In this document: piece after piece, positions 1 through 4,865 of the stretch
Layout of the letters: each line of letters starts with the position of its first letter
Numbering within the stretch: position 1 is the stretch's first letter
Origin: an uncultured Clostridia bacterium
Lineage (GTDB): Bacteria; Bacillota; Clostridia; Oscillospirales; CAG-272
Length of the DNA stretch: 7,866 bases
Reading direction: 5' to 3'
Assembly (NCBI GenBank): GCA_946404295.1
Contig: CAMJDE010000077.1
Location: forward strand, 1-7,866
The notes under the pieces: model-generated
The model's input: the letters and a program-made list of their open reading frames with translations, nothing else
Told to the model about the DNA's origin: nothing
Databases searched by the model: none
Program-made: the position numbers and the translations under genes

Positions 1-203
1 GACGTCGGATCCTTGCCGGTCTCGAGGTCGACTTCTTCGATCAGGTTGTCGGGATTGCGTTCCTTCAGGACGCGGGACTCGACGTTGTCCTTGATGTCGG
101 AGAACTTCCACTTCTGGAAACCGGACGTGATCATACCGAGGAGTGCGACGATCATAATGACCGCCAAGCCGATGAGGAGCGAGTTACGAGTTGCTTTTTT
201 CAT
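1..203 (-). CDS. Membrane-anchored protein, C-terminus cut off by the left window edge
   Basis: Sixty-seven complete codons are visible, beginning at ATG 203-201. A good ribosome binding site (AAAGGAAG) lies in bases 212-219. The product starts MKKATRN, followed by a hydrophobic stretch at about residues 8-28 that ends in GMITSGFQ. The remaining visible residues are soluble, charged and rich in Asp, Glu and Lys. This pattern is a single N-terminal membrane anchor or uncleaved signal with the rest outside the cell; no lipobox Cys is present. It starts 29 bases after the stop of the 189-aa gene on the same strand, so it is probably the third or later gene of that operon. The family is not recognised. 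Codons end mostly in C or G, more so than in the neighbouring 189-aa gene. It could be a virion, assembly or surface protein; the missing part would decide. Confidence 0.8.
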   Translation of the reverse strand, partial: MKKATRNSLLIGLAVIMIVALLGMITSGFQKWKFSDIKDNVESRVLKERNPDNLIEEVDLETGKDPT

Positions 204-232
204 TTCAAAAACTTCCTTTCAAAGTTTTGGAT

Positions 233-802
233 TTATTTATCTTCATTGATAACGCACACGAACTGCACGTTATCGGAAAGAGAGATCTCGACAGGAGTAT
301 CATTTTCTGTAGCAGAATAGGTATCAAACGTGCCGTCAAAATAGAAGACCCAGCATCTCAAATTAGCATAGCCAGCCTTTTGTGCTCCGCTCTTGAGATC
401 TCCGGATTTTGACGATTCTTCTTCAGGAGTCTTTTCTCCGCCAATAGTCAGTTTGACACCTTCAAACGGAAGAAGATATACAATACCTTCATCATAGGAA
501 GAAGTGGTAGCATAATAGTCACCCACAAGACCTGAAATTCCGGAAACATTCGTATCCTGAATAACGGTCTCGCCGTCGATCTCAAGGGAGAAACCACAGA
601 CAGGGTACTGCGTCAGAAAAAAGTAGATCCCTTCCGGCTGAACACCGTTATCAACGACAACAGAAGAACCAGCCTCTTCCGACGCCGGACGCTTCATGAC
701 CGACTGAGATCCTTCGGTCGTCTTGTGCACGATCAGACCGGCGAACGCTCCGACAACCAGGACAATGGAAAGCAGCAGAGCAATTTTCTTAATGACAGGC
801 AT
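233..802 (-). CDS. 189-aa protein with N-terminal membrane anchor, function unknown
   Basis: The start ATG at 802-800 is preceded by AAGGAG (816-811) with 8-base spacing. This ribosome binding site lies between the gene and the stop of the 517-aa gene, only 15 bases away, so the two are almost certainly co-transcribed. Residues 5-25 (KKIALLLSIVLVVGAFAGLIV) form one hydrophobic segment, followed by a low-complexity Ser/Glu/Val linker to about residue 50. The rest is rich in beta-forming residues (Tyr, Phe, Val, Gly) with an acidic KTPEEESSKSGD stretch near 125-135 and three Cys. The expected topology is N-in with an extracellular domain. There is no lipobox, sortase motif or catalytic signature, and the family is not recognised. 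Its layout matches the proteins on both sides, which suggests one membrane- or virion-associated set. A minor coat or pilin-like role is inference only. Confidence 0.8.
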   Translation of the reverse strand: MPVIKKIALLLSIVLVVGAFAGLIVHKTTEGSQSVMKRPASEEAGSSVVVDNGVQPEGIYFFLTQYPVCGFSLEIDGETVIQDTNVSGISGLVGDYYATTSSYDEGIVYLLPFEGVKLTIGGEKTPEEESSKSGDLKSGAQKAGYANLRCWVFYFDGTFDTYSATENDTPVEISLSDNVQFVCVINEDK

Positions 803-817
803 TGTTTACACTCCTTC

Positions 818-2371
818 TTATTCAGCGCACAGATACGCTTCAAAATACCCCTTCGTCGGATCCATGGCAATGGATGCGGAGAGAGGACACGAAACGGAGA
901 AAGTAGTATCGCCGGAACCGGCGAACAAACGAGGAAGTTTCCCCTTCAGATCGACCGTAACGATTTCTTCATCTGAAAGAGAATAGTAGATCTCAACCGG
1001 GCGCCCCTGGGCGCGCTCTTCCTCCATCCATTCACGGAAAGCCGGAACAAGCGTATATTCGGCGAGCGTATCAAACGCAGCGTCGTTGATGACCATGTTC
1101 TCCAGGAGAGAATAAGACTCTGCGTTTTCGGGAGTTTCGGAGGAAAACGCGATCGCCGAAACGCTCGTCTCGGCTGCCGGAAGAACGATCTGGAAAGAAT
1201 GATCGTCACTCAGAGCGGAAACGTAATCCGAAAAGAAATCGGATCCGAGAGAAGGAACGTAAAAGTAGACGTTTTCGCCGTCGCAGAAAGTGACGTCGAC
1301 CTCCGTGGAAGCGTTGAAAGAGGTAACAACGGAGAAATGACCGCAAAGATACTTTGCCAGAGCGCCCCCGTTGCCTTCATAGGTAGCGGCGCCGAGCGAC
1401 GCTTTCGACACGGAATAAACGGTAACACCGGTGCCGTTGTAATCAACGACCGGAGTAAAAACCGAATCGGCGGAAAGCGTAGCCGTCACGGTATTCCGAT
1501 GAAGAGAGACGCCGGACCGAGAAACGACGAGAACGTCAAAGGACCCGGAAGGAATACCGTGAATATCGGAGCCGAGTTCAAAGAATCGGCTCGAGCCGTC
1601 ATAGAAATCGACTCGATAAAGACCGGACTCAAGATAAGCGTTTACAAGATTATCTTCGACGGACGACGCGCCACAGGCGCCGGTAACAAACTGACGGTAA
1701 GTCGCTTTCGGAAGATTCACCGAAAAAACGCCGCTCTGAACCGACATACCGAGATCTTTGCCGACAATGAAATCGCGCCGCTTCACGGTCGACCAATGGG
1801 TTGTCTCAATGCCGGAATACGAGGCTTCGCCGGAATCGGTGATAATCTGTAACGTAACAGACGGATATTTCTGCCCGTACGTCCCGACGATACCGGGAGA
1901 TACGACGGGATCAGTGCAAACGCCGATCCTACGAGTTAAGGTCTGCGAAGAAAAATCAATTTCATCGGCTCCGTTGACAAGAGCACGAAGAGGCTCCACG
2001 CCCGGAAGAAAAATCGTCTTGGAACTTCCGCCGCCGAGGGATCCCAACGTCGTAAGAGTCAGAGTCAGACCGTCGCCTTCGGAAAGCTGCGAAGAGGCGC
2101 CAACAAAGACCGGAGGAATAGGACTTATCGGATCCGAAGAGCGGTTCACCTGAATAGCCCCCAGCACTTTATAATTGACGAGAGGCATATAGGGCGCCGT
2201 ATTCTGAACAGTCAGAGGCAAATTCCCGTTTCCCGTACCGGTAGAAGGGGAAACGTTGGAAATTTCAGATCCCGAAACAGCCGGGGACTTGCGAAAATGA
2301 ATACTCGCGGCAACCCCTCCGCCGATCAGAACGACGGCAAGGATCAGAGCAACGGTCCGAATGATTTTCAT
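818..2371 (-). CDS. 517-aa secreted or membrane-anchored beta-rich protein, candidate surface/adsorption protein
   Basis: The start is placed at ATG 2371-2369 because GGAGG (2383-2379) stands 7 bases upstream. A tandem ATG at 2374-2372 has only 4-base spacing. The longer in-frame form starting at 2443 runs through an intergenic hairpin region and lacks a ribosome binding site. The product begins MKIIRTVALILAVVLIGGG, one transmembrane segment or signal of about 20 residues. A Ser/Pro/Gly/Thr-rich linker with TGTGNG follows at about residues 30-45. The remaining ~450 residues are rich in Ser, Thr, Val, Gly and Tyr, contain six Cys, and look like repeated beta domains. No lipobox or LPXTG is visible. 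It leads the run of three membrane-anchored proteins, immediately after the hairpin cluster. Size, single anchor and position would suit a host-recognition (minor coat) protein of a filamentous phage, but no sequence family is recognised, so this is inference. Confidence 0.85.
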   Translation of the reverse strand: MKIIRTVALILAVVLIGGGVAASIHFRKSPAVSGSEISNVSPSTGTGNGNLPLTVQNTAPYMPLVNYKVLGAIQVNRSSDPISPIPPVFVGASSQLSEGDGLTLTLTTLGSLGGGSSKTIFLPGVEPLRALVNGADEIDFSSQTLTRRIGVCTDPVVSPGIVGTYGQKYPSVTLQIITDSGEASYSGIETTHWSTVKRRDFIVGKDLGMSVQSGVFSVNLPKATYRQFVTGACGASSVEDNLVNAYLESGLYRVDFYDGSSRFFELGSDIHGIPSGSFDVLVVSRSGVSLHRNTVTATLSADSVFTPVVDYNGTGVTVYSVSKASLGAATYEGNGGALAKYLCGHFSVVTSFNASTEVDVTFCDGENVYFYVPSLGSDFFSDYVSALSDDHSFQIVLPAAETSVSAIAFSSETPENAESYSLLENMVINDAAFDTLAEYTLVPAFREWMEEERAQGRPVEIYYSLSDEEIVTVDLKGKLPRLFAGSGDTTFSVSCPLSASIAMDPTKGYFEAYLCAE

Positions 2372-2440
2372 CATTGTCCCTCCAAAGTTTATCATCAGCC
2401 CGAACCCGGGCGGATCTTCCGAAATTAAAAAATTTGAACC

Positions 2441-2658
2441 CACCCCCCCGACGCGGATTGATTAGATCCGTTGATCGCCGGGGGGTTTGTTTCCGGGCGG
2501 GGCTTATCGCAGAGACCTGAAGCCCCGCCCTTAGGCTGAAACATCCAGCCAACTGTGGGTTCTCTGCTCTTCCAATGCACGCCCCCGATCACGGGCTGAC
2601 GTGCGAAGGAAACCATTGTTACACACCGGGGAGGAAGGAGGACGACAAACCTCCCCGG
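2441..2658. repeat. Five consecutive hairpins filling the intergenic gap
   Basis: The 306-base gap 2372-2677 contains no convincing gene but five separate inverted repeats. H1: 2444-2450 with 2479-2485 (C6G/CG6), enclosing a second stem 2454-2458/2466-2470. H2: perfect 11-bp stem 2495-2505/2520-2530 (GGGCGGGGCTT), 14-base loop. H3: 2534-2538/2546-2550. H4: 2577-2581/2600-2604 with inner stem 2584-2587/2592-2595, loop ATCA. H5: perfect 9-bp stem 2626-2634/2650-2658 (CCGGGGAGG). H5 follows the stop of the 119-aa gene at 2678 in leftward transcription, and H1 is followed leftward by six T (2432-2427), so some could attenuate transcription. Five adjacent hairpins are also typical of filamentous-phage origin/packaging regions. 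Which role applies cannot be told from sequence alone. Confidence 0.7.
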
Positions 2659-2677
2659 CTCGGCCTGTCCGAATTGC

Positions 2678-3037
2678 TTACGCCGTCTTTTCGCCGACGA
2701 AGCGGAAGTATTTGGTATCCGCTTTGCGATCGTCCTTCGCGCCGCGCATTTCACCGAAGAAAACGATAATCTGCTTCATGAACCGATCCGGGATCTTGTC
2801 CTTGAACTTCTCCCACGGCTCGCCCGTGACCTCCTGGAACTCTTCGGTCTTGATCTTGCAAGGATCCATTTTCTCGTAGCCGTTTCCGGAGTCCTTGTCG
2901 AGGATCTCCTGGGCGCGGTAAACGATCACGTTGTCCCACTTGATCTTTTCACCCTTCACATCGCCGTCCATCTCACCGAAGGACCGCTTCGCGCCGAGGA
3001 AAAACTGCTTGGGTTCGGGTCTTTTAACGTCTGCCAT
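2678..3037 (-). CDS. 119-aa soluble protein, possibly a ssDNA-binding or replication accessory protein
   Basis: The start ATG at 3037-3035 has GGAAGGAG upstream (3050-3043). The product has no membrane segment. It is charged with balanced Lys and Asp/Glu, and contains the motifs FFLGAKRSFGEMDGDVKG (12-29) and KWDNVIVYRAQ (33-43). A short Gly plus acidic loop between predicted beta strands would suit a small OB-fold-like, nucleic-acid-binding protein. The single Cys is in MDPCKIK near residue 60. Codons strongly favour C or G at third position. It is the second gene of the leftward operon, 205 bases after the basic protein's stop and just before the hairpin cluster. A small ssDNA-binding protein is expected in a rolling-circle phage, but no diagnostic family motif was recognised, so the assignment is weak. 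The existence of the gene is well supported. Confidence 0.85.
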   Translation of the reverse strand: MADVKRPEPKQFFLGAKRSFGEMDGDVKGEKIKWDNVIVYRAQEILDKDSGNGYEKMDPCKIKTEEFQEVTGEPWEKFKDKIPDRFMKQIIVFFGEMRGAKDDRKADTKYFRFVGEKTA

Positions 3038-3084
3038 TTTTACTCCTTCCCGAATACAACCCGTCCGGGGCGGTACAATGCGGA

Positions 3085-3109
3085 TTTATCCCTCCGCGGG
3101 GGAAATAAA
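3085..3109. repeat. Small hairpin upstream of the 119-aa gene
   Basis: TTTAT (3085-3089) pairs with ATAAA (3105-3109). Inside, CCCTC (3090-3094) pairs with GGGGG (3098-3102) through four G-C pairs and one G-U, leaving a two-A bulge. It lies in the leader of the 2678-3037 gene, between the out-of-frame coding-like stretch and the ribosome binding site. It may be an attenuator or an mRNA stabiliser. There is no T tract on the leftward strand, so a simple terminator is unlikely. Confidence 0.45.
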
Positions 3110-3111
3110 CT

Positions 3112-3242
3112 TTACTTTATGTCATCCCAGATCCAATCGTATCTGCTGTCTGCCATACGTTCAGAAAGAGAAGGGGTATAAAAAGCATCTCCATCGTAGA
3201 TAGGACGAGGTGTTTTTTTACGCTCTTTCGCTGCTTTGCGCC
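3112..3242 (-). other. Start-less coding-like stretch: probable C-terminal continuation of the basic protein in the -1 frame
   Basis: Read leftward, the -1 frame relative to the 3243-3602 gene is open across the TAA of that gene to a TAA at 3114-3112. It encodes a protein-like tail beginning VRRKAAKERKKTPRPIYDGD and ending RYDWIWDDIK. No ATG, GTG or TTG opens this frame before an internal ATG only 14 codons from the end, and no ribosome binding site precedes it. The frame's previous stop (TGA) lies only about nine codons before the junction. The last codons of the upstream gene are CAG GGG TAA, so one extra G in the GGGG run would fuse the frames into a protein of about 162 residues. Explanations are a homopolymer deletion, a sequence error, or a -1 slip by ribosomes. 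The composition (Lys/Arg-rich, then Tyr/Trp/Asp-rich) continues the basic nature of the upstream protein. Confidence 0.55.
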
Positions 3243-3602
3243 TTACCCCTGCTCGGACGCCGCTCTCACCTCACCGGTCTTTTTGTTCAAAGTGATATTG
3301 CGTCTCGCTTTGAACCGACGGCTCTTCTTCGCAGGAGTAGCAGTGTTCAGATTGACGACGACATTCACGCCGGAACCGTTTGCACCGGAAGAACGCGTCT
3401 TCTTCGCCTTGCGAGAAGAAAGATACTTTTTCTTGCGATCCATTTCATACTTACGTCCCTGCTTGTACGAAAGAACCTCCTCGTCGGTCTTGAAAACCGC
3501 CTTAACGTGTTTTTCACGACCTTTTGCACTTGTTCCAAGTGCCGATCCGCGTCCAAAAGCGAACGCGATCCGCTGTTTGATGGAATACTTACGACGTGCC
3601 AT
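3243..3602 (-). CDS. 119-aa very basic protein, first gene of the leftward operon
   Basis: The start ATG at 3602-3600 has AAAGGAAA in the leader about 7 bases away. The product is extremely rich in Lys and Arg: MARRKYSIKQR at the start, then RKKKYLSSRKAKKTRSS near residues 56-72 and KKSRRFKARRN near 92-102. No membrane segment or Cys is present. It should bind nucleic acid by charge; a virion DNA-binding or DNA-packaging protein is a reasonable guess, though no family is recognised. It is the first gene after the strong leftward promoters at 3648-3709, and so the first product released when the HTH repressor is absent or inactive. The annotated C-terminus (SEQG) may be artificial: the -1 frame continues for about 43 more codons immediately afterwards, so the working protein may be about 162 residues. 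Confidence 0.8.
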   Translation of the reverse strand: MARRKYSIKQRIAFAFGRGSALGTSAKGREKHVKAVFKTDEEVLSYKQGRKYEMDRKKKYLSSRKAKKTRSSGANGSGVNVVVNLNTATPAKKSRRFKARRNITLNKKTGEVRAASEQG

Positions 3603-3633
3603 TGTTTTTTCCTTTCTTTTTTCGATATTTTTC

Positions 3634-3703
3634 TACCACAAGCTGTGATAATAGTAATAATATATTATGCCTGCAATACAATCTTATCACAAAAAAATGT
3701 GAT
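3634..3703. promoter_or_regulatory. Two operator-like palindromes in the divergent control region
   Basis: O1 at 3634-3650 has arms CACA/TGTG around AGC, extended by TA on each side with one mismatch. O2 at 3686-3703 has perfect arms ATCACA/TGTGAT around six A. The 8-mer TGTGATAA occurs exactly twice, at 3644-3651 on the plus strand and 3684-3691 on the minus strand. O2 exactly overlies the -35/-10 spacer of the distal leftward promoter, and O1 overlaps the -10 and start site of the proximal one. They are natural binding sites for the HTH protein encoded beside them. Arm spacing differs (3 and 6 bases), so they may not both bind the same dimer in the same way. Confidence 0.6.
3648..3676 (-). 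promoter_or_regulatory. Proximal leftward promoter (TTGCAG-17-TATTAT)
   Basis: On the minus strand, -35 TTGCAG (3676-3671) and -10 TATTAT (3653-3648) are separated by 17 bases, a good sigma-A-type match. It points at the basic-protein gene 46 bases away. The start point should fall within operator O1, so repressor bound there would block it. Confidence 0.5.
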
Positions 3704-3725
3704 TGTCAAGTCATAATATATTATT
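3656..3725. repeat. 14-bp exact inverted repeat flanking the distal leftward promoter
   Basis: AATAATATATTATG (3656-3669) is the exact reverse complement of CATAATATATTATT (3712-3725), with 42 bases between. Each arm is itself nearly palindromic (ATAATATATTAT). The arms lie in the spacers of the proximal leftward promoter and of the rightward promoter. They may be a second class of regulator site, DNA-bending AT tracts, or a duplicated promoter remnant. Confidence 0.55.
3681..3709 (-). promoter_or_regulatory. Distal leftward promoter (TTGACA-17-TAAGAT) with operator in its spacer
   Basis: On the minus strand, the consensus -35 TTGACA (3709-3704) is followed after 17 bases by -10 TAAGAT (3686-3681). 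The spacer consists of the O2 palindrome. This is the best promoter in the window and should drive the leftward operon beginning with the basic 119-aa protein. Its -35 box overlaps that of the rightward promoter on the other strand. Confidence 0.7.
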
Positions 3726-3731
3726 TATGAT
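3703..3731 (+). promoter_or_regulatory. Rightward promoter for the repressor/zinc-ribbon pair (TTGTCA-17-TATGAT)
   Basis: The -35 TTGTCA (3703-3708) and -10 TATGAT (3726-3731) are spaced by 17 bases. Transcription should start near 3738, giving a leader of about 20 bases with AAAGGAG (3744-3750) in it. The -35 box shares five bases with the oppositely directed TTGACA, so two polymerases could hardly occupy both promoters at once. Confidence 0.65.
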
Positions 3732-3758
3732 AATATTTTTTTGAAAGGAGCAAAAAAG

Positions 3759-4061
3759 ATGAACACAAAGGCAATAAAAGACGAAAGAATAGATCACGAC
3801 TACCTACAAAAAGACATAGCTAAAATACTGAAAATAAGCACACAGTATTACAGTAGATACGAAAAAGGACAAATAGATATGCCAATTAGACACTTAATAA
3901 CACTGGCAAAACTATATAATGTTTCGATCGATTACCTCGTCGGACTAAAAGGAAAAGAAAAACTTTACCCTAAAGAAAACAAAGACGTTCAATTCGCAAA
4001 CGAAGTAAAAAAGTCCTACAGAAAGTTTTACGAGGAAAACAAAAATGTGGAGAAGATATGA
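3759..4061 (+). CDS. HTH_XRE (Cro/CI-type) transcriptional repressor
   Basis: The start ATG at 3759 is chosen because AAAGGAG (3744-3750) lies 8 bases upstream; the TTG at 3741 in the same frame overlaps that site. The 100-residue product has one helix-turn-helix domain at about residues 3-63. It shows the usual pattern: LQKDIAKIL (helix 2), STQYYSRYEKGQ (recognition helix and the conserved YEKG turn), MPIRHLITLAKLYNVSIDYLVGL (helices 4-5 ending in the typical DYLVG). The Lys/Glu-rich C-terminal 35 residues contain no peptidase domain, so this is a small Cro-like or plasmid-type repressor rather than a RecA-cleaved CI. It faces the leftward operon across a region with operator palindromes and probably represses it, perhaps also itself. 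The gene is AT-rich (about 30% G+C by eye in a sample line) and uses ATA and AGA codons, unlike the neighbouring operons. Confidence 0.92.
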   Translation: MNTKAIKDERIDHDYLQKDIAKILKISTQYYSRYEKGQIDMPIRHLITLAKLYNVSIDYLVGLKGKEKLYPKENKDVQFANEVKKSYRKFYEENKNVEKI

Positions 4062-4299
4062 CAACATCACATTATGTAAAATCTGCGGATCAAGATCAAA
4101 CGGCATGCCATATTGCTATGATTGTTATGAAGCAATAAGATTTGGGAACATGGCAAAATGCCCTGATTGTGGTAAATACGTTATGGACGGAGAAATATGT
4201 GATTGTCAACGCGGAAAAATATGCTTACTATGTAGAACGCCAATAAATGGCGGAATACATTGTGAAGAGTGCAAAAAAAGATACCACCTAAAAATCTGA
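4045..4299 (+). CDS. Small triple zinc-ribbon protein
   Basis: The 84-residue product starts at ATG 4045, inside the last 17 bases of the repressor gene, with GAGG (4032-4035) 9 bases upstream; translation is probably coupled. It has twelve Cys in six close pairs, arranged as three ribbons: C11-C14/C24-C27, C39-C42/C52-C54 and C60-C63/C73-C76. The CPDCG and CLLC knuckles are classical four-Cys zinc-ribbon pieces, here in tandem with almost no linker. The protein should bind up to three zinc ions and interact with nucleic acid or with a protein such as the repressor. No enzymatic domain is present. It shares the AT-rich composition of the repressor, so both probably arrived together. Its role in the switch (co-regulator, anti-repressor or unrelated cargo) is unknown. 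A UUCG hairpin terminator follows directly. Confidence 0.85.
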   Translation: MWRRYDNITLCKICGSRSNGMPYCYDCYEAIRFGNMAKCPDCGKYVMDGEICDCQRGKICLLCRTPINGGIHCEECKKRYHLKI

Positions 4300-4304
4300 C
4301 CCCT

Positions 4305-4335
4305 CCCGGCTGCTTCGGCGGCCGGGATCTTCTTT
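4305..4335 (+). terminator. Terminator with UUCG tetraloop for the repressor operon
   Basis: A 9-bp stem (4305-4313/4318-4326, one G-U pair) closes on a C(TTCG)G tetraloop. It is followed by a T-rich tail, ATCTTCTTT (4327-4335). It lies six bases after the zinc-ribbon stop codon. Confidence 0.8.
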
Positions 4336-4340
4336 CCGCA

Positions 4341-4375
4341 AAAAAAGAAGCCCCAATCGGGACTTCTTCTTTTAT
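4341..4375. terminator. Bidirectional terminator between converging operons
   Basis: AAGAAG plus CCC (4345-4350, 4352-4354) pairs with GGG plus CTTCTT (4359-4361, 4363-4368) around loop AATC, with one C-A mismatch. The leftward strand runs into seven T (4346-4340) and the rightward strand into CTTTTATTT. It therefore ends the rep-ASCH operon, whose stop is at 4388, and backs up the rightward terminator. Confidence 0.8.
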
Positions 4376-4387
4376 TTGGGCGCCGGG

Positions 4388-4831
4388 TCAGAACTTCGGA
4401 TGAAGATCCCAGTCGGGAAGATCCGGTCTTTCAAAAGGATCAATGCAATAGCACCAAGACAGCGGCGGTCGGTTTATAAAAAAGTCCGAAAGAGGAGCCG
4501 GTTTCGAGTATCTGATCACATCCGTAAGTTCGTGCGCGTAAAGCACGCGACTCTTCCCGGCGTAACGCTTGAGTTCTTCCTTCGGAACGCACCCGAGACG
4601 GACGTCCTCACACAGGAGATAGGAGATCTCCGAAAAAACAAAGTGACGTCTTACGGCGGAAATCACCGCTTCACCGACGACCATTCCGCACCCGCCGCCG
4701 TTCTTTGTCTCGTAAATGAAAGTACGACGTCCGATCACCAACGGCCGCTTCCGCCACTCGACGCGCTTGATCCCATCCAAGATATTCCGGGAATGCGGCG
4801 GATTGATCGCGAGCATAATGCAAAAGTTCAT
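4388..4831 (-). CDS. ASCH-domain (PUA-like) protein
   Basis: The start ATG at 4831-4829 has AAGGAGG about 10 bases upstream. The 147-residue product carries the ASCH signature G-x-K-x-x-E-x-R as G20-I-K22-R-V-E25-W-R27, within AINPPHSRNILDGIKRVEWR (8-27). The expected beta strand FIYETKNGGGCGMVVGEAVI (38-57) follows, then the YAHELTDVIRYSKPAPLSDF strand-helix (98-117). ASCH domains share the PUA fold and are predicted to bind RNA; one bacterial subfamily hydrolyses N4-acetylcytidine. The whole protein is one such domain. It begins 34 bases after the rep stop, so it is co-transcribed with the initiator and ended by the bidirectional terminator. A role in RNA or modified-nucleoside recognition is known for the family. 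What it does for this element (host control, counter-defence, replication control) is unknown. Confidence 0.82.
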   Translation of the reverse strand: MNFCIMLAINPPHSRNILDGIKRVEWRKRPLVIGRRTFIYETKNGGGCGMVVGEAVISAVRRHFVFSEISYLLCEDVRLGCVPKEELKRYAGKSRVLYAHELTDVIRYSKPAPLSDFFINRPPLSWCYCIDPFERPDLPDWDLHPKF

Positions 4832-4865
4832 TTTGTTTTGTCCTCCTTATGTAATTTTTAATGAA

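Noticed and set aside
1199..1852. Rightward 217-codon frame opposite the 517-aa gene
   Set aside because: Antisense to a gene with a signal segment, strong ribosome binding site and operon spacing; composition is Arg/Gly/Asn-rich without domain features.
2372..2443. Longer N-terminus for the 517-aa protein
   Set aside because: The 24 extra codons precede the signal segment, have no ribosome binding site, and would read through GGAGGGACA, which is itself the site for the chosen ATG.
2425..2754. Leftward 109-codon frame through the hairpin cluster
   Set aside because: It starts inside the 119-aa gene, crosses all five hairpins, and neither its first nor its internal ATG (near 2614) has a ribosome binding site.
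3084..3181. Start at an ATG giving a 25-codon hydrophobic peptide (MEMLFIPLLF...) in the zero frame after the 119-aa gene
   Set aside because: No ribosome binding site, and the competing -1 frame has much more protein-like composition.
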